Notes: generated by a model from the letters alone, not told the origin. A DNA stretch of 64,000 bases from Rhodococcus sp. SGAir0479 (GCF_005484805.1 NZ_CP039432.1:3038001-3102000); one strand, 5' to 3'. Shown: positions 11,266 to 22,478, numbered from the stretch's first letter. Translations and numbers: made by a program.

Positions 11266-12231
11266 TCAGTCCTGGACGAGAACGGCCTTTCCCAGCACGC
11301 GGCCCTCTTCGAGGTCGACGAGCGCCTGCGCGGCCGCGGCCAGCGGATAGCGCGCCTTGACGATCGGACGCAGTCCCGCGCGCACATGCTCGACGAGCGC
11401 CGCGTGCGTCTGCACGAGCGCGGCCGGCTCGTGCCGGAGGAACTCACCCCACGCCGCGCCGACGATGCTGATGTTCCGGAACAGCACCCGGTTGAGTTTC
11501 ACCGAGGGGATGCCCCCGCCCGCGAATCCGATGACCACGAGCCGGCCCTCGGGGGCGAGCGCACGCACGGCGTCGTCGAAGGCGTCGCCGCCGACCGGGT
11601 CGACAATGACATCGGCGCCTCTGCCGCCCGTCAGATCCCGGATCTGCTGATCCCACCCGTCGGTCAGACGCACCACCTCGTCCGCGCCGATCTCGCGCAG
11701 GAAGTCGTCGGCCCCGTCCCGTCGCACGACCGCGATCACCCGGGCGCCGTGCGCCTTGGCCAGCTGGATCGTCGACGTCCCGACACCGCCGGCGGCGCCC
11801 AGCACCGCCACTGTCTCCCCGGGCTGCAGCCGCGCCCGCCGGGCGAGCGCGAACTCCATCGTCTGGTAGTTGATGATGAGCGAGGCGGCCTCCTCGAAGG
11901 AGAGCTCGTCCGGGACGGGCAGCACGAGGGCGGGATGGACCGCGACGCGCTCCGCGTAGCCGCCCAGGCTGGACACCGCGAGTACCCGCTGCCCGGCAGC
12001 GAAGCCGCTGTCCTCCGGCGCGCTCACCACCACGCCCGCCACCTCGGTGCCGGGCACGAACGGCGGGTCGGGGCGCAGCTGGTACTTGCCGTGGCTGATC
12101 AGCAGATCGGGAAAGCAGACACCGCTGGCCTTCACGTCGATGAGGACCAGCCCGGCCGCGTCCGGCTCCGGCACGTCCTGCACCACCATCGCCGACGGCC
12201 CCGTCAGCTCCGTGACCACCACTGCGCGCAC
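11266..12231 (-). CDS. NADPH:quinone oxidoreductase-family (zinc-independent MDR) protein
   Basis: A 321-residue medium-chain dehydrogenase/reductase of the quinone oxidoreductase branch. The N-terminal GroES-like domain carries SGVCFPDLLISHGKY and FVPGTEVAGVV; the Rossmann domain has the cofactor motif VLGAAGGVGTSTIQLAKAHG at about residues 143-162. The catalytic zinc cysteines of alcohol dehydrogenases are not in place, so it most likely reduces quinones or enones with NADPH. The GTG start at 12231 has GGAGG 6 nt upstream. It is a single gene bounded by a terminator downstream and fprB upstream on the same strand (71-bp gap). Confidence 0.88.
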   Translation of the reverse strand: MRAVVVTELTGPSAMVVQDVPEPDAAGLVLIDVKASGVCFPDLLISHGKYQLRPDPPFVPGTEVAGVVVSAPEDSGFAAGQRVLAVSSLGGYAERVAVHPALVLPVPDELSFEEAASLIINYQTMEFALARRARLQPGETVAVLGAAGGVGTSTIQLAKAHGARVIAVVRRDGADDFLREIGADEVVRLTDGWDQQIRDLTGGRGADVIVDPVGGDAFDDAVRALAPEGRLVVIGFAGGGIPSVKLNRVLFRNISIVGAAWGEFLRHEPAALVQTHAALVEHVRAGLRPIVKARYPLAAAAQALVDLEEGRVLGKAVLVQD

Positions 12232-12302
12232 TTGCCACCTCCGAATTCGCAGGGCCGAGTGCCCTTTTCGACGAAGCTACCTGCCACCACCCTCGGGCGG
12301 CG

Positions 12303-14000
12303 TCAGTTGCCGCCGAACAGGCCCCGGCGTCGGCGGCCGACCGCCACCATCTCGGCGGTGTCGGTCATCTTCACGCGCGGACGGCCCTCGGTGAGCCCGC
12401 GGCCGCGCTCGGCCTGGTCGATCGCTTCCCAGCCGCGTCGCGAGATCCGTTCCGGTCGGCGCCGCGCCAGCAGCTTGCCGAGTTCCTTCCGACCGCCGGT
12501 GGGCGACGGCAGGCGGCCGGCCTCGAAGTCCTCGACCAGGCGGGCCACCGTCTCCTGGGCGCACGTCTTGTTGGTGCCGATGACACCGCTCGGTCCCCGC
12601 TTGATCCAGCCGGTGACGTAGACGCCCTCGAGCGGCTCCCCGGCGCCGACGACGACGCGGCCCCGATCGTTCGGGATCACCCCGCGCCGGTCGTCGAACG
12701 GCACACCGGCCAGCGGTCGGCCGCGGTAACCGATCGACCGCAGCACCAGCGAGGCGTCGATCCGTTCGACGTGGCTGGTGGGATGCGCGGCCAGTCCTCC
12801 GGACGCGTCCTCGACCAGTTCGTTCGTCACGACGGTAAGGCCCTCGACCCGATCCGTGCCGACGATCTCCGTCGGCGAGGTCAGGTAACGGAACACGATG
12901 CGCTTGCGTCCCGCCGTCGGAGTTCGCTGCGAGAACTCCTGCGCCAGACGCACCTTCATGGCCACGGCCGGCTCCAGCCGGCCGGCGTCGAGCGCGGCCT
13001 GCGACAGCGGATCGAGCTCCACCTCGGACGGGTCGATCTCGACGTCCACATCGCGCAGGTCGCCGAGCGCCAGGAACTCCGGGGTGGTGTACGCAGCCTG
13101 CGCCGGGCCGCGCCGGCCCAGCAGCACGACCTCGCGGATGTTGCTCTCCCGGAGCACCTTCAACGCGTGATCGGCGATGTCGGTGCGGGCGAGCTCGTCC
13201 GGGTCCAGCGTGAGGATGCGCGCGACGTCGAGCGCCACGTTGCCGTTGCCGACGATCACCGCCCGCTCCCCCGACAGGTCGAACGTGCGGTCCGCATAGT
13301 CGGGGTGACCGTTGTACCAGGCCACGAACTCGGTTGCGGCGTGGCTGCCCGGCAGTTCCTCACCGGGAACGCCGAGCGCGCGATCGCTGGACGCGCCGAC
13401 CGCGTAGACGACGGCGTGATGATGCTCGAGCAGGTCCGCGTGCGTCACGTGGTTGCCGACCTCGACGTTGAGGTGGAACTGGAACGCATCGCGCCCGAGG
13501 GACCACTCGAACATCTCCGTCACCACCTTGGTGCCCGGGTGATCGGGCGCCACGCCCGCCCGGACCAGACCCCAGGGCGTGGGGAGCTTCTCGAACATCT
13601 CGACCTCGACGTCGGACCGCTTGAGCAGTTCCTCGGCGGCGTAGCAGGCCGCGGGACCGGCGCCGACGATCGCGACGCGCAGCGTGCCGAGGTCACGGAC
13701 CGGCGCGGCGGTCGGCGTCAGCGGGATCCAGTCCTGCGGCAGCGGATGCCGGGTGTAGTAGTCGGCGTTGATCTCGCGGTACCGCTGCAGCGATTCGGTG
13801 AGCTGATCCTCGGGGAAGATCGCGTTGACCGGGCACGCGTCGACACACGCCCCGCAGTCGATGCAGGCCTGCGGCTCGATGTAGAGCATCTCGGTGGTCG
13901 CGAACTGCGCTTCCTCCGGCGTGGGGTGAATGCAGTTCACCGGGCACGCCGAGACACAACTGGCGTCGTTGCAGCACGCCTGGGTGATGACGTAGGCCAT
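12303..14000 (-). CDS. fprB: Ferredoxin / ferredoxin-NADP reductase fusion FprB
   Basis: A 565-residue fusion. Residues 1 to about 75 form a two-cluster ferredoxin with one Cys set in CCNDASCVSACPVNC (residues 9-23) and a second in CIDCGACVDACPVN (about 45-58). After a linker, an FNR/adrenodoxin-reductase-like flavoprotein follows: FAD motif VAIVGAGPAACYAAEELL and NADP motif VIVGNGNVALDVARIL. It shuttles electrons between NADPH and its own iron-sulfur centre for redox partners such as P450s. The architecture and length match mycobacterial FprB (about 575 residues). The ATG at 14000 opens directly into the ferredoxin domain. A good promoter lies at 14098-14126. Confidence 0.95.
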   Translation of the reverse strand: MAYVITQACCNDASCVSACPVNCIHPTPEEAQFATTEMLYIEPQACIDCGACVDACPVNAIFPEDQLTESLQRYREINADYYTRHPLPQDWIPLTPTAAPVRDLGTLRVAIVGAGPAACYAAEELLKRSDVEVEMFEKLPTPWGLVRAGVAPDHPGTKVVTEMFEWSLGRDAFQFHLNVEVGNHVTHADLLEHHHAVVYAVGASSDRALGVPGEELPGSHAATEFVAWYNGHPDYADRTFDLSGERAVIVGNGNVALDVARILTLDPDELARTDIADHALKVLRESNIREVVLLGRRGPAQAAYTTPEFLALGDLRDVDVEIDPSEVELDPLSQAALDAGRLEPAVAMKVRLAQEFSQRTPTAGRKRIVFRYLTSPTEIVGTDRVEGLTVVTNELVEDASGGLAAHPTSHVERIDASLVLRSIGYRGRPLAGVPFDDRRGVIPNDRGRVVVGAGEPLEGVYVTGWIKRGPSGVIGTNKTCAQETVARLVEDFEAGRLPSPTGGRKELGKLLARRRPERISRRGWEAIDQAERGRGLTEGRPRVKMTDTAEMVAVGRRRRGLFGGN

Positions 14001-14062
14001 GTTCGATTCCCGCCCTCCACGCGCCCGGGACGTGAGCTCCGCCCGGCGCGATCACCAATGTG

Positions 14063-14102
14063 ACAGTCTTCATGTGACGTTGAGTTACAGCTACAAGACT
14101 GT
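14063..14102. repeat. 8-bp inverted repeat flanking the fprB transcription start
   Basis: ACAGTCTT (14063-14070) and its complement AAGACTGT (14095-14102) are separated by 24 bp. The right arm overlaps the fprB -10 hexamer; the left arm lies in the leader. Because the right arm sits at or upstream of the expected RNA start, a DNA-level operator is more likely than an RNA hairpin. Confidence 0.4.
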
Positions 14103-14126
14103 ACTAGGCCTCTATCGGTGAGACAA
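14098..14126 (-). promoter_or_regulatory. fprB promoter
   Basis: On the minus strand TTGTCT (14121-14126) and TACAGT (14098-14103) are spaced by 17 bp, a good SigA-type match (TTGACN / TANNNT). RNA would start near 14091, giving a leader of roughly 90 nt. Confidence 0.6.
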
Positions 14127-14186
14127 GCATCGAACACGATCCGACCCGGCGCCCGCCGAATCGGAAACCCGCAGGGCACGGGTGGG

Positions 14187-14387
14187 TCAGAAGACCTTCT
14201 TCGCGATCACCGCGACCCCGGCGAGCACCAGCGCCACGAGCAGAGCCGTGCCGAATCCTGTGAGCCACCACAGCAGCCCGAACACCACGATCGCGGGGGC
14301 GGCGACGATCGCCACGATCGCGGGACTCTCCTTGACCACCTCGAGCGCGCTCTCCGCGTGCACTCGGTCGACCTTCTTGCCTGCCAT
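14187..14387 (-). CDS. Small membrane protein, 66 residues
   Basis: A 66-residue protein with a charged N terminus (MAGKKVDRVHAE) followed by two adjacent hydrophobic stretches, about residues 23-40 and 43-62, ending in KKVF. It is probably a two-span inner-membrane hairpin protein. GAGGAGAA stands upstream of the ATG at 14387. No family is recognised and no function is proposed. It is transcribed on the same strand as rpoC but beyond the rpoC terminator. Confidence 0.65.
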   Translation of the reverse strand: MAGKKVDRVHAESALEVVKESPAIVAIVAAPAIVVFGLLWWLTGFGTALLVALVLAGVAVIAKKVF

Positions 14388-14514
14388 CTCGTTCTCCTCT
14401 TCCGTCCGACTTGTCCGGTTGATCCGTTCTCAGAGTACGCAGGCCTCCACGGGGTTCCCCTCGGTTCGGCGGCTCGACATGCCGGCCCGCACACGCCCTG
14501 TCCCCAGGATGCAC

Positions 14515-14550
14515 GAAGGTCCCGCCCCCTGTGCGGGGAGCGGGACCTTC
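14515..14550 (-). terminator. Terminator of the rpoB-rpoC unit
   Basis: Arms GAAGGTCCCGC (14515-14525) and GCGGGACCTTC (14540-14550) pair perfectly, and an inner CCCC/GGGG extends the stem. It begins 36 nt after the rpoC stop on the minus strand. Confidence 0.8.
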
Positions 14551-14586
14551 GAGTCAGGCGTTCCTACCGGTTACCGGCGGACGCGA

Positions 14587-17500
14587 TCAGCGGTAGTCGC
14601 TGCCGAATCCGTAGTCGTCCAGCGGAACCGCAGCACCGGTGCCGGTGCCGAAGCCCTCCGGGCTGTAGTACTGGTCGTCGTAGGACGGAACCGCGTACGC
14701 AGCCGCGCGAGCCTCCTCGGTGGGCTGGACCTGGATGTTCCGGTACCGGTTGATGCCGGTGCCGGCCGGGATCAGCTTGCCGATGATCACGTTCTCCTTG
14801 AGACCGATCAGCTTGTCCGAGCGGCAGTTGATCGCCGCATCGGTCAGCACGCGAGTGGTCTCCTGGAAGGACGCGGCCGACAGCCACGAGTCGGTCGCCA
14901 GCGATGCCTTGGTGATACCCATGAGCACCGGACGGCCGGCCGCGGGCTCGCCACCCTCGGCGACGACGCGACGGTTCGCAGCCTCGAACTCGCTGCGCTC
15001 GACCAGCGAACCGGGCAGGAACTCCGTCGAGCCCGAATCGATGATCGTGACGCGGCGCAGCATCTGGCGCACGATGACCTCGATGTGCTTGTCGTGGATC
15101 GACACACCCTGGCTCCGGTACACCTCCTGGACCTCGTTGACGAGGTGGATCTGCACCTGTCGGGGGCCCATCACGCGCAGCACCTCGTGCGGATCGGCGG
15201 CACCTTCCATGAGCTGCTGACCGACCTCGACGTGGTCACCGTCCGCCAGCAGGCGCTCGGTGCCGTCCTCGTGCTTGAACACGCGCAGACGCTGACGCTT
15301 CGAGAGCTTGTCGTAGACAACCTCTTCGCCACCGTCGTCCGGGACGATGGTGATCTTGTAGAAGCGCTCGCCGTCCTCGAGCTGCACCCGGCCGGAGACG
15401 TCCGCAATGGGCGCCTTGCCCTTGGGGACGCGGGCCTCGAACAGCTCCTGGACACGCGGCAGACCACCGGTGATGTCGGCCGCGCCGGCCGCACCACCCT
15501 GGTGGAAGGTACGCATCGTCAGCTGGGTACCGGGCTCACCGATCGACTGCGCGGCGACGATACCGACGGCCTCGCCGATGTCGACGAGCTTGCCGGTCGC
15601 CATCGAACGGCCGTAGCACGTGGCACACACACCGGTCGCGGTGGTGCAGGTGAGGACCGACCGGACCTTGACCTGCGTGATGCCCGCCGCGAGCAGCGCG
15701 TCGATGGCCGGATCGCCCAGGTCGTGGCCACGCTCGACGACGACGTTGCCGTTCTCGTCGACCGCGTCCGAGGCCAGGGTGCGGGCGTACGTCGAGGTCT
15801 CGACGTGCGCGTCGCGGATGAGCGAGCCGTCGGCCTGCTTCTCCGCGATGTGCGTGACGATGCCGCGCTCGGTGCCACAGTCCACCTCGCGGACGATGAC
15901 GTCCTGCGACACGTCCACCAGACGACGGGTCAGGTAACCCGAGTCGGCGGTACGCAGCGCGGTGTCGGCCAGACCCTTACGAGCACCGTGCGTGTTGATG
16001 AAGTACTCGAGAACCGTCAGGCCCTCCTTGAAGGAGGACTTGATGGGACGCGGGATGAACTCACCCTTCGGGTTCGTCACCAGGCCCTTCATACCGGCGA
16101 GCGAGCGAACCTGAGTCATGTTGCCGGCCGCGCCGGACTTCACGATCATCGGGATCGGGTTGTCGTCGGGGAAGTGCGCCTCCATGGCCTTACCGACCTC
16201 GTCGGTGGCCTCGGACCAGATCTTGACGAGAGCACTGTTGCGCTCGGCGTGGTTGAGCGCGCCGCGCTGGTACTTCTTCTCGATCTGGTCGGCCTGCGCC
16301 TCGAACTGCTCCATGATCTGAGCCTTCTCCGGCGGCACGAGCACGTCGGAGATCGAGACCGTCACGCCGGAACGGGTGGCCCAGTAGAAGCCGGTGTCCT
16401 TGAGCTTGTCGACGGTCTGCGCGACCACGATCATCGGGTAACGCTCGGCGAGATCGTTGATGATCGTCGCCTGACGCTTCTTCGGCATCTGCTCGTTGAC
16501 GAACGGGTAGTCCGCCGGCAGCAGATCGTTGAACATGACGCGGCCGAGAGTCGTCTCGGTGGTCCAGCCGTCGCCGTAGTTCCAGCCCTCCGGGAAGAGC
16601 TCCGCCTCGACCTCGCGCGGCGGACGCTGGTGGGTCAGGCGCACCTTGATCTTCGCCTGCACCGACAGCACGCCGCGGTCGACCGCCATCTGGGCCTCGG
16701 CCGGGGTCGAGTAGACGCCCTGCTCGGCCTCGTCGTTGGTGGCGGGCAGGTACTCGCCCAGCGCGCCGTCGACCTGACGGGTCAGGTGGAACAGACCCGT
16801 CACCATGTCCAGACGCGGCATGGCGAGCGGGCGGCCCGATGCCGGCGACAGGATGTTGTTCGACGACAGCATCAGGATGCGAGCCTCGGCCTGCGCCTCC
16901 GCGGACAGCGGCAGGTGCACGGCCATCTGGTCACCGTCGAAGTCGGCGTTGAAGGCCTCACACACCAGCGGGTGCAGCTGGATCGCCTTGCCCTCGACGA
17001 GCTGGGGCTCGAACGCCTGGATGCCGAGGCGGTGCAGCGTGGGTGCACGGTTCAGCAGCACCGGGTGCTCGTTGATGACCTCTTCGAGGACGTCCCACAC
17101 CTGCGGGCGCTGACGCTCGACCATGCGCTTCGCGGACTTGATGTTCTGCGCGTGGTTGAGGTCGACCAGTCGCTTCATGACGAACGGCTTGAACAGCTCG
17201 AGCGCCATCAGCTTCGGCAGACCGCACTGGTGCAGCTTGAGCTGCGGACCGACGACAATGACCGAACGGCCCGAGTAGTCGACGCGCTTACCGAGCAGGT
17301 TCTGACGGAAGCGGCCCTGCTTGCCCTTGAGCAGATCGGACAGCGACTTCAGCGGACGGTTGCCCGGACCCGTGACGGGCCGGCCACGACGGCCGTTGTC
17401 GAACAGCGCATCCACGGACTCCTGCAGCATCCGCTTCTCGTTGTTGACGATGATCTCGGGGGCACCGAGGTCGATCAGTCGCTTGAGGCGGTTGTTGCGG

Positions 17501-18546
17501 TTGATGACACGGCGGTACAGGTCGTTGAGGTCGGACGTCGCGAAACGGCCACCGTCGAGCTGAACCATCGGACGCAGCTCCGGCGGGATCACCGGAACGG
17601 CGTCGAGCACCATACCCATGGGCGAGTTGCCGGACTGCTGGAACGCCGCGACGACCTTGAGGCGCTTGAGAGCACGCAGCTTCTTCTGGCCCTTGCCGGA
17701 GCGGATGGTCTCGCGCAGCGACTCGGCCTCGGCCTCGATGTCGAAGTTGCGCATGAGGATCTGGATGGACTCCGCGCCCATCGCACCGGTGAAGTACTCG
17801 CCGTAGCGGTCGACCAGCTCGCGGTACAGGCTCTCGTCCACGATGAGCTGCTTGACGCTCAGCTTCGTGAACGTGTTCCAGATCTCGTCGAGACGGTCGA
17901 GCTCGCGCTGCGCACGGTCACGCAGCTGACGCATCTCGCGCTCGCCACCGTCCTTGACCTTGCGGCGGACGTCGGACTTGGCGCCCTCGGCCTCGAGCTC
18001 GGCGATGTCGGCCTCGAGCTTCTGCGCACGAGCCTCGAGATCGGCGTCACGCTGATCGGCGACGGTCTTCTTCTCGACCTCCATCTCGGCCTCGAGCGTG
18101 GAGAGCTCGTTGTGACGCAGCTCCTCGTCGACACCGACGATGACGTAGGCGGCGAAGTAGATGATCTTCTCGAGATCCTTCGGAGCCAGGTCCAGCAGGT
18201 AGCCGAGACGGCTCGGCACACCCTTGAAGTACCAGATGTGGGTGACGGGAGCGGCGAGCTCGATGTGGCCCATGCGCTCACGACGCACCTTGGCGCGAGT
18301 CACCTCGACACCGCAGCGCTCGCAGATGATGCCCTTGAAGCGAACGCGCTTGTACTTACCGCAGTAGCACTCCCAGTCCCGGGTGGGGCCGAAGATCTTC
18401 TCGCAGAAGAGGCCGTCCTTCTCGGGCTTGAGCGTGCGGTAGTTGATGGTCTCCGGCTTCTTGACCTCGCCGTAGGACCAGTTGCGGATGTCCTCCGCGG
18501 TCGCGAGACCGATGCGGAGTTCATCGAAGAAGTTGACGTCGAGCAC
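14587..18546 (-). CDS. rpoC: RNA polymerase beta' subunit
   Basis: A 1319-residue beta' subunit, close to the mycobacterial length (1316). The N-terminal zinc ribbon has Cys at about 60, 62, 75 and 78 (CYCGK...CERC). The catalytic magnesium loop [14 protein letters not shown] lies near residue 540. Later blocks include the bridge-helix/trigger-loop regions ([20 protein letters not shown]) and the second zinc site ([13 protein letters not shown]). It forms the active-site clamp of RNA polymerase with beta. The GTG at 18546 has GGAAG 6 nt upstream. It follows rpoB on the same strand with a 133-bp gap that contains a strong hairpin. Confidence 0.98.
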   Translation of the reverse strand: MLDVNFFDELRIGLATAEDIRNWSYGEVKKPETINYRTLKPEKDGLFCEKIFGPTRDWECYCGKYKRVRFKGIICERCGVEVTRAKVRRERMGHIELAAPVTHIWYFKGVPSRLGYLLDLAPKDLEKIIYFAAYVIVGVDEELRHNELSTLEAEMEVEKKTVADQRDADLEARAQKLEADIAELEAEGAKSDVRRKVKDGGEREMRQLRDRAQRELDRLDEIWNTFTKLSVKQLIVDESLYRELVDRYGEYFTGAMGAESIQILMRNFDIEAEAESLRETIRSGKGQKKLRALKRLKVVAAFQQSGNSPMGMVLDAVPVIPPELRPMVQLDGGRFATSDLNDLYRRVINRNNRLKRLIDLGAPEIIVNNEKRMLQESVDALFDNGRRGRPVTGPGNRPLKSLSDLLKGKQGRFRQNLLGKRVDYSGRSVIVVGPQLKLHQCGLPKLMALELFKPFVMKRLVDLNHAQNIKSAKRMVERQRPQVWDVLEEVINEHPVLLNRAPTLHRLGIQAFEPQLVEGKAIQLHPLVCEAFNADFDGDQMAVHLPLSAEAQAEARILMLSSNNILSPASGRPLAMPRLDMVTGLFHLTRQVDGALGEYLPATNDEAEQGVYSTPAEAQMAVDRGVLSVQAKIKVRLTHQRPPREVEAELFPEGWNYGDGWTTETTLGRVMFNDLLPADYPFVNEQMPKKRQATIINDLAERYPMIVVAQTVDKLKDTGFYWATRSGVTVSISDVLVPPEKAQIMEQFEAQADQIEKKYQRGALNHAERNSALVKIWSEATDEVGKAMEAHFPDDNPIPMIVKSGAAGNMTQVRSLAGMKGLVTNPKGEFIPRPIKSSFKEGLTVLEYFINTHGARKGLADTALRTADSGYLTRRLVDVSQDVIVREVDCGTERGIVTHIAEKQADGSLIRDAHVETSTYARTLASDAVDENGNVVVERGHDLGDPAIDALLAAGITQVKVRSVLTCTTATGVCATCYGRSMATGKLVDIGEAVGIVAAQSIGEPGTQLTMRTFHQGGAAGAADITGGLPRVQELFEARVPKGKAPIADVSGRVQLEDGERFYKITIVPDDGGEEVVYDKLSKRQRLRVFKHEDGTERLLADGDHVEVGQQLMEGAADPHEVLRVMGPRQVQIHLVNEVQEVYRSQGVSIHDKHIEVIVRQMLRRVTIIDSGSTEFLPGSLVERSEFEAANRRVVAEGGEPAAGRPVLMGITKASLATDSWLSAASFQETTRVLTDAAINCRSDKLIGLKENVIIGKLIPAGTGINRYRNIQVQPTEEARAAAYAVPSYDDQYYSPEGFGTGTGAAVPLDDYGFGSDYR

Positions 18547-18629
18547 GTAACTTCCTTTCCCCAGAGGGATTGTGGATCAGCGGGTGAGATCCGCTTGTCC
18601 TGACTGCCAATTCAAATGTGCTCTAGCGC

Positions 18630-18670
18630 CCCCGGGCCGTGGGTGCCGTGGGCATCCCCACGGCCCGGGG
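18630..18670 (-). other. Strong hairpin between rpoB and rpoC
   Basis: Arms CCCCGGGCCGTGGG (18630-18643) and its complement (18657-18670) form a perfect 14-bp stem; the loop carries a further TGCC/GGCA pairing. It starts 10 nt past the rpoB stop. No U tract follows on the minus strand, so an RNA processing or stabilising element or a partial pause site fits better than a full terminator, since rpoC must be transcribed from the same unit. Confidence 0.6.
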
Positions 18671-18679
18671 ACCGTAAAA

Positions 18680-21600
18680 CTAGTTCGCGAGATCGTCCAC
18701 GGTCGCGGCCTCGTTCCGGGACAGGTTGATGCCCAGGTTCGCGGCGGCACGCTCGAGGTCCTCGTCGTCGCCGTCGGCCATCGCAATGGCAGCGCCGTCC
18801 GAGGACAGCACCTCCACGTTGAGGCACAGCGACTGGAGCTCCTTGAGGAGCACCTTGAAGGACTCGGGGATGCCCGGCTCGGGGATGTTCTCGCCCTTGA
18901 CGATCGCCTCGTACACCTTCACGCGGCCGACGACGTCGTCCGACTTGATGGTGAGCAGCTCCTGCAGGGTGTAGGCGGCGCCGTACGCCTGCATCGCCCA
19001 GCACTCCATCTCACCGAAGCGCTGGCCACCGAACTGGGCCTTACCGCCGAGCGGCTGCTGGGTGATCATCGAGTACGGGCCGGTCGAACGCGCGTGGATC
19101 TTGTCGTCGACCAGGTGGTGCAGCTTGATGATGTACATGTAGCCGACCGACACCGGGTACGGGAACGGCTCGCCGGAGCGACCGTCGAACAGCGTCGCCT
19201 TGCCGTCGGGGCCGACCATGCGCTCGCCGTCACGGTTCGGCAGCGTCGAACCGAGCAGACCGGTGAGCTCGTCCTCCTTGGCACCGTCGAACACCGGGGT
19301 GGCGATGTTCGAGTCGGACGGGGCGGACAGCATCTCCTCGGGCAGGGTCTCGGCCCAGTCCGGCCGCGAGCCGTCGCCCGCGATCTGGACGTTCCAGCCG
19401 GTCTTGCCGATCCAGCCGAGATGGGTCTCGAGCACCTGACCGATGTTCATACGACGCGGAACACCGTGCGTGTTGAGGATGATGTCGACCGGGGTGCCGT
19501 CGGGCAGGAACGGCATGTCCTCCTGCGGGAGGATCTTGCCGATGACGCCCTTGTTGCCGTGGCGGCCGGCGAGCTTGTCGCCGTCCTGGATCTTGCGCTT
19601 CTGGGCAACGTAGACGCGGACCAGCTCGTTGACGCCCGGAGGCAGATCGTCGTCGTCCTCGCGGGAGAACACGCGGATGCCGATGACCTTGCCGGACTCA
19701 CCGTGCGGCACCTTGAGGGACGTGTCGCGGACCTCGCGGGCCTTCTCACCGAAGATCGCGCGCAGCAGGCGCTCCTCCGGGGTCAGCTCGGTCTCGCCCT
19801 TCGGGGTGACCTTGCCGACGAGGATGTCGCCGTCGCGAACCTCGGCACCGATCCGGACGATGCCACGCTCGTCGAGGTCCGCGAGGACCTCGTCCGAGAC
19901 GTTCGGGATGTCCCGCGTGATCTCCTCGGCACCGAGCTTGGTGTCGCGGGCATCGATCTCGTGCTCCTCGATGTGGATCGAGGTGAGGACGTCCTCCTCC
20001 ACGAGGCGCTGCGACAGGATGATCGCGTCCTCGTAGTTGTGACCCTCCCACGGCATGATCGCCACGAGCAGGTTCTTGCCGAGCGCCATCTCACCGTTCT
20101 CGGTGCAGGGGCCGTCGGCGAGGACCTGGCCGGACTCGACGCGCTGACCCTCGTCCACGATCGGACGCTGGTTGGCGCACGTGCCCTGGTTGGAGCGGGC
20201 GAACTTGCGCAGACGGTAGGTCTTGCGGCTGCCGTCGTCGGCCATCACGGTGACGTAGTCCGAGGAGACCTCCTCGACCACACCGCTCTTCTCGGTGACG
20301 ATGACGTCGCCGGCGTCGACGGCGGCACGCAGCTCCATGCCGGTACCGACCAGCGGGGCCTCGCTGCGCACCAGCGGGACCGCCTGACGCTGCATGTTCG
20401 CGCCCATGAGGGCACGGTTGGCGTCGTCGTGCTCGAGGAACGGAATCATCGCGGTCGCGACCGAGACCATCTGGCGCGGCGAGACGTCCATGTAGTCGAC
20501 GTCGGAGGACGAGACGAACTCGACCTCGCCGCCCTTACGACGGACCAGGACGCGGTCCTCGGTGAAGTGGCCCGACGAGTCGACCGGCGAGTTGGCCTGC
20601 GCTACGACGTGGCGGTCCTCCTCGTCCGCGGTGAGGTAGTCGACCTGGTCGGTGACCGTGCCGTCGACGACCTTGCGGTACGGCGTCTCGATGAAGCCGA
20701 ACGGATTGACCCGTGCGTACACCGACAGCGAACCGATCAGGCCGATGTTCGGGCCTTCCGGGGTCTCGATCGGGCACATGCGGCCGTAGTGCGACGGGTG
20801 GACGTCGCGGACCTCGAGGCCGGCGCGCTCACGGGACAGACCGCCGGGGCCCAGCGCCGACAGACGACGCTTGTGGGTCAGACCCGACAGCGGGTTGTTC
20901 TGGTCCATGAACTGCGACAGCTGGGAGGTTCCGAAGAACTCCTTGATCGCGGCGACGACCGGGCGGATGTTGATCAGGGTCTGCGGCGTGATGGCCTCGA
21001 CGTCCTGGGTCGTCATACGCTCGCGGACCACGCGCTCCATGCGGGACAGGCCGACGCGGATCTGGTTCTGGATCAGCTCGCCGACCGTGCGCAGACGACG
21101 GTTGCCGAAGTGGTCGATGTCGTCGACCTCGACGGGCACCTCGACGCCGCCGGGAGCGGTCATCACGGTGTCACCGGCGTGCAGGTGCACCAGGTACTCG
21201 ATCGTCGCGACGATGTCTTCCTCGGTGAGGGTCGACGCCTCGATCGGCAGGCCGGTGTTCAGGCCCAGCTTCTTGTTGATCTTGTAGCGGCCCACGCGAG
21301 CGAGGTCGTAGCGCTTGTCCTTGAAGAACAGGTTCTCCAGCAGGGTCTGCGCGCTCTCCTTCGTCGGCGGCTCGCCCGGGCGCAGCTTGCGGTAGATGTC
21401 GAGCAGCGCCTCGTCGGTGCCGGCGGTGTTGTCCTTCTCGAGCGTCGACATCATGATCTCGGAGAAGCCGAAGCGCTCGGTGATCTGCTCGGTGGTCCAG
21501 CCGAGTGCCTTCAGCAGCACGGTGACCGGCTGACGGCGCTTGCGGTCGATGCGGACACCGACGGTGTCGCGCTTGTCGACGTCGAACTCGAGCCATGCAC

Positions 21601-22168
21601 CACGGCCCGGGATGACCTTGACGCTGTGCAGGGTCTTCTCGGTGCTCTTGTCGATGTTCTCGTCGAAGTACACGCCCGGCGAACGGACGAGCTGCGAGAC
21701 GACGACACGCTCGGTGCCGTTGATGATGAACGTGCCCTTGTCGGTCATCATCGGGAAATCACCCATGAAGACCGTCTGGCTCTTGATCTCACCGGTGTTG
21801 TTGTTGATGAACTCGGCGGTGACGAACAGCGGCGCCGCGTAGGTCATGTCCTTGTCTTTGCACTCGTCGACCGAGGCCTTGACCTCGTCGAAGCGCGGGT
21901 CCGAGAAGGACAGGGACATCGAGCCCGAGAAGTCCTCGATGGGCGAGAGCTCGGCCAGGATCTCTTCGAGACCACCCGTGACCGCTCCGTCGCCACGCGC
22001 GGCTGCGCGCTCACGCCAGCCCTGCGAGCCGATCAACCATTCGAACGAATCAGTCTGTAGATCGAGGAGCCCTGGGACTTCGAGGGGTTCGCGAATCTTC
22101 GCGAACGAAACCCTCTTCGGGGCTCCGGGGATTCCGGCAACTGCCTTGGTCTGGCTAGAGACTGCCAA
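18680..22168 (-). CDS. rpoB: RNA polymerase beta subunit
   Basis: A beta subunit of about 1162 residues. Recognised blocks include [20 protein letters not shown] near the N terminus, the rifampicin region ([27 protein letters not shown]) and the C-terminal [16 protein letters not shown]. The Asp, His and Ser positions most often altered in resistance carry the sensitive-type residues. I start at the TTG at 22168: GGAAGG stands 7 nt upstream, whereas the GTG at 22186 (six codons earlier) has no properly spaced Shine-Dalgarno. The equivalent start has been chosen for mycobacterial rpoB. It is read from a promoter near 22450-22478 and cotranscribed with rpoC. Confidence 0.97.
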   Translation of the reverse strand: MAVSSQTKAVAGIPGAPKRVSFAKIREPLEVPGLLDLQTDSFEWLIGSQGWRERAAARGDGAVTGGLEEILAELSPIEDFSGSMSLSFSDPRFDEVKASVDECKDKDMTYAAPLFVTAEFINNNTGEIKSQTVFMGDFPMMTDKGTFIINGTERVVVSQLVRSPGVYFDENIDKSTEKTLHSVKVIPGRGAWLEFDVDKRDTVGVRIDRKRRQPVTVLLKALGWTTEQITERFGFSEIMMSTLEKDNTAGTDEALLDIYRKLRPGEPPTKESAQTLLENLFFKDKRYDLARVGRYKINKKLGLNTGLPIEASTLTEEDIVATIEYLVHLHAGDTVMTAPGGVEVPVEVDDIDHFGNRRLRTVGELIQNQIRVGLSRMERVVRERMTTQDVEAITPQTLINIRPVVAAIKEFFGTSQLSQFMDQNNPLSGLTHKRRLSALGPGGLSRERAGLEVRDVHPSHYGRMCPIETPEGPNIGLIGSLSVYARVNPFGFIETPYRKVVDGTVTDQVDYLTADEEDRHVVAQANSPVDSSGHFTEDRVLVRRKGGEVEFVSSSDVDYMDVSPRQMVSVATAMIPFLEHDDANRALMGANMQRQAVPLVRSEAPLVGTGMELRAAVDAGDVIVTEKSGVVEEVSSDYVTVMADDGSRKTYRLRKFARSNQGTCANQRPIVDEGQRVESGQVLADGPCTENGEMALGKNLLVAIMPWEGHNYEDAIILSQRLVEEDVLTSIHIEEHEIDARDTKLGAEEITRDIPNVSDEVLADLDERGIVRIGAEVRDGDILVGKVTPKGETELTPEERLLRAIFGEKAREVRDTSLKVPHGESGKVIGIRVFSREDDDDLPPGVNELVRVYVAQKRKIQDGDKLAGRHGNKGVIGKILPQEDMPFLPDGTPVDIILNTHGVPRRMNIGQVLETHLGWIGKTGWNVQIAGDGSRPDWAETLPEEMLSAPSDSNIATPVFDGAKEDELTGLLGSTLPNRDGERMVGPDGKATLFDGRSGEPFPYPVSVGYMYIIKLHHLVDDKIHARSTGPYSMITQQPLGGKAQFGGQRFGEMECWAMQAYGAAYTLQELLTIKSDDVVGRVKVYEAIVKGENIPEPGIPESFKVLLKELQSLCLNVEVLSSDGAAIAMADGDDEDLERAAANLGINLSRNEAATVDDLAN

Positions 22169-22449
22169 GATGCGTCCTTCCAGCACCTCACGCGGGCCGC
22201 TCTTGCTGGTGCGACCGCCGCTGTATCTGCTTCTTCATGTGGGGCGAATTCGCTGGTCACAACCCGAACGAATCCTCGCCACAGGAGCAGGAAGTGGATC
22301 ACTTCGCCGCAGTGAGGTCGAGAGGTGGACAGGAGGCAGCCAGCGCAACGTCCAAAAGTACACCCAAACTCAGTAGATGTCGAGCCGGGCGCAGAAGGGC
22401 ACACCTTGCGGGTGCCGCGCGCGGAGAACCGCGCGAATGTTCACGCATA
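22169..22449 (-). other. rpoB 5' leader (about 275 nt) with a 5'-terminal hairpin
   Basis: No gene is supported between 22187 and 22622. The expected RNA starts near 22443 and immediately contains CGCGCGG-AGAA-CCGCGCG (22418-22435), a perfect 7-bp stem with a tetraloop. The rest of the leader shows no strong structure that I can find by eye. The long leader leaves room for post-initiation control, which is inference. Confidence 0.4.
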
Positions 22450-22478
22450 GAGTGACGCGTGGTGCGCGCCGCGTCAAG
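22450..22478 (-). promoter_or_regulatory. Candidate rpoB promoter
   Basis: TTGACG (22473-22478, minus strand) is a five-of-six -35 match; 17 bp further CACTCT (22450-22455) keeps the A and final T of an actinobacterial -10. It lies about 145 bp past the end of the Mce-associated gene, and I see no convincing terminator between that gene and this promoter. Confidence 0.5.

Noticed and set aside
14182-18603. A 1473-codon open frame on the plus strand opposite rpoC
   Set aside because: It is the antisense of rpoC, an artefact of high GC content with rare stops; its translation is Leu/Val/Asp-Arg low complexity with no family resemblance.
18572-22060. A 1162-codon open frame on the plus strand opposite rpoB
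   Set aside because: Antisense shadow of rpoB for the same reason; no ribosome site and no recognisable domain.
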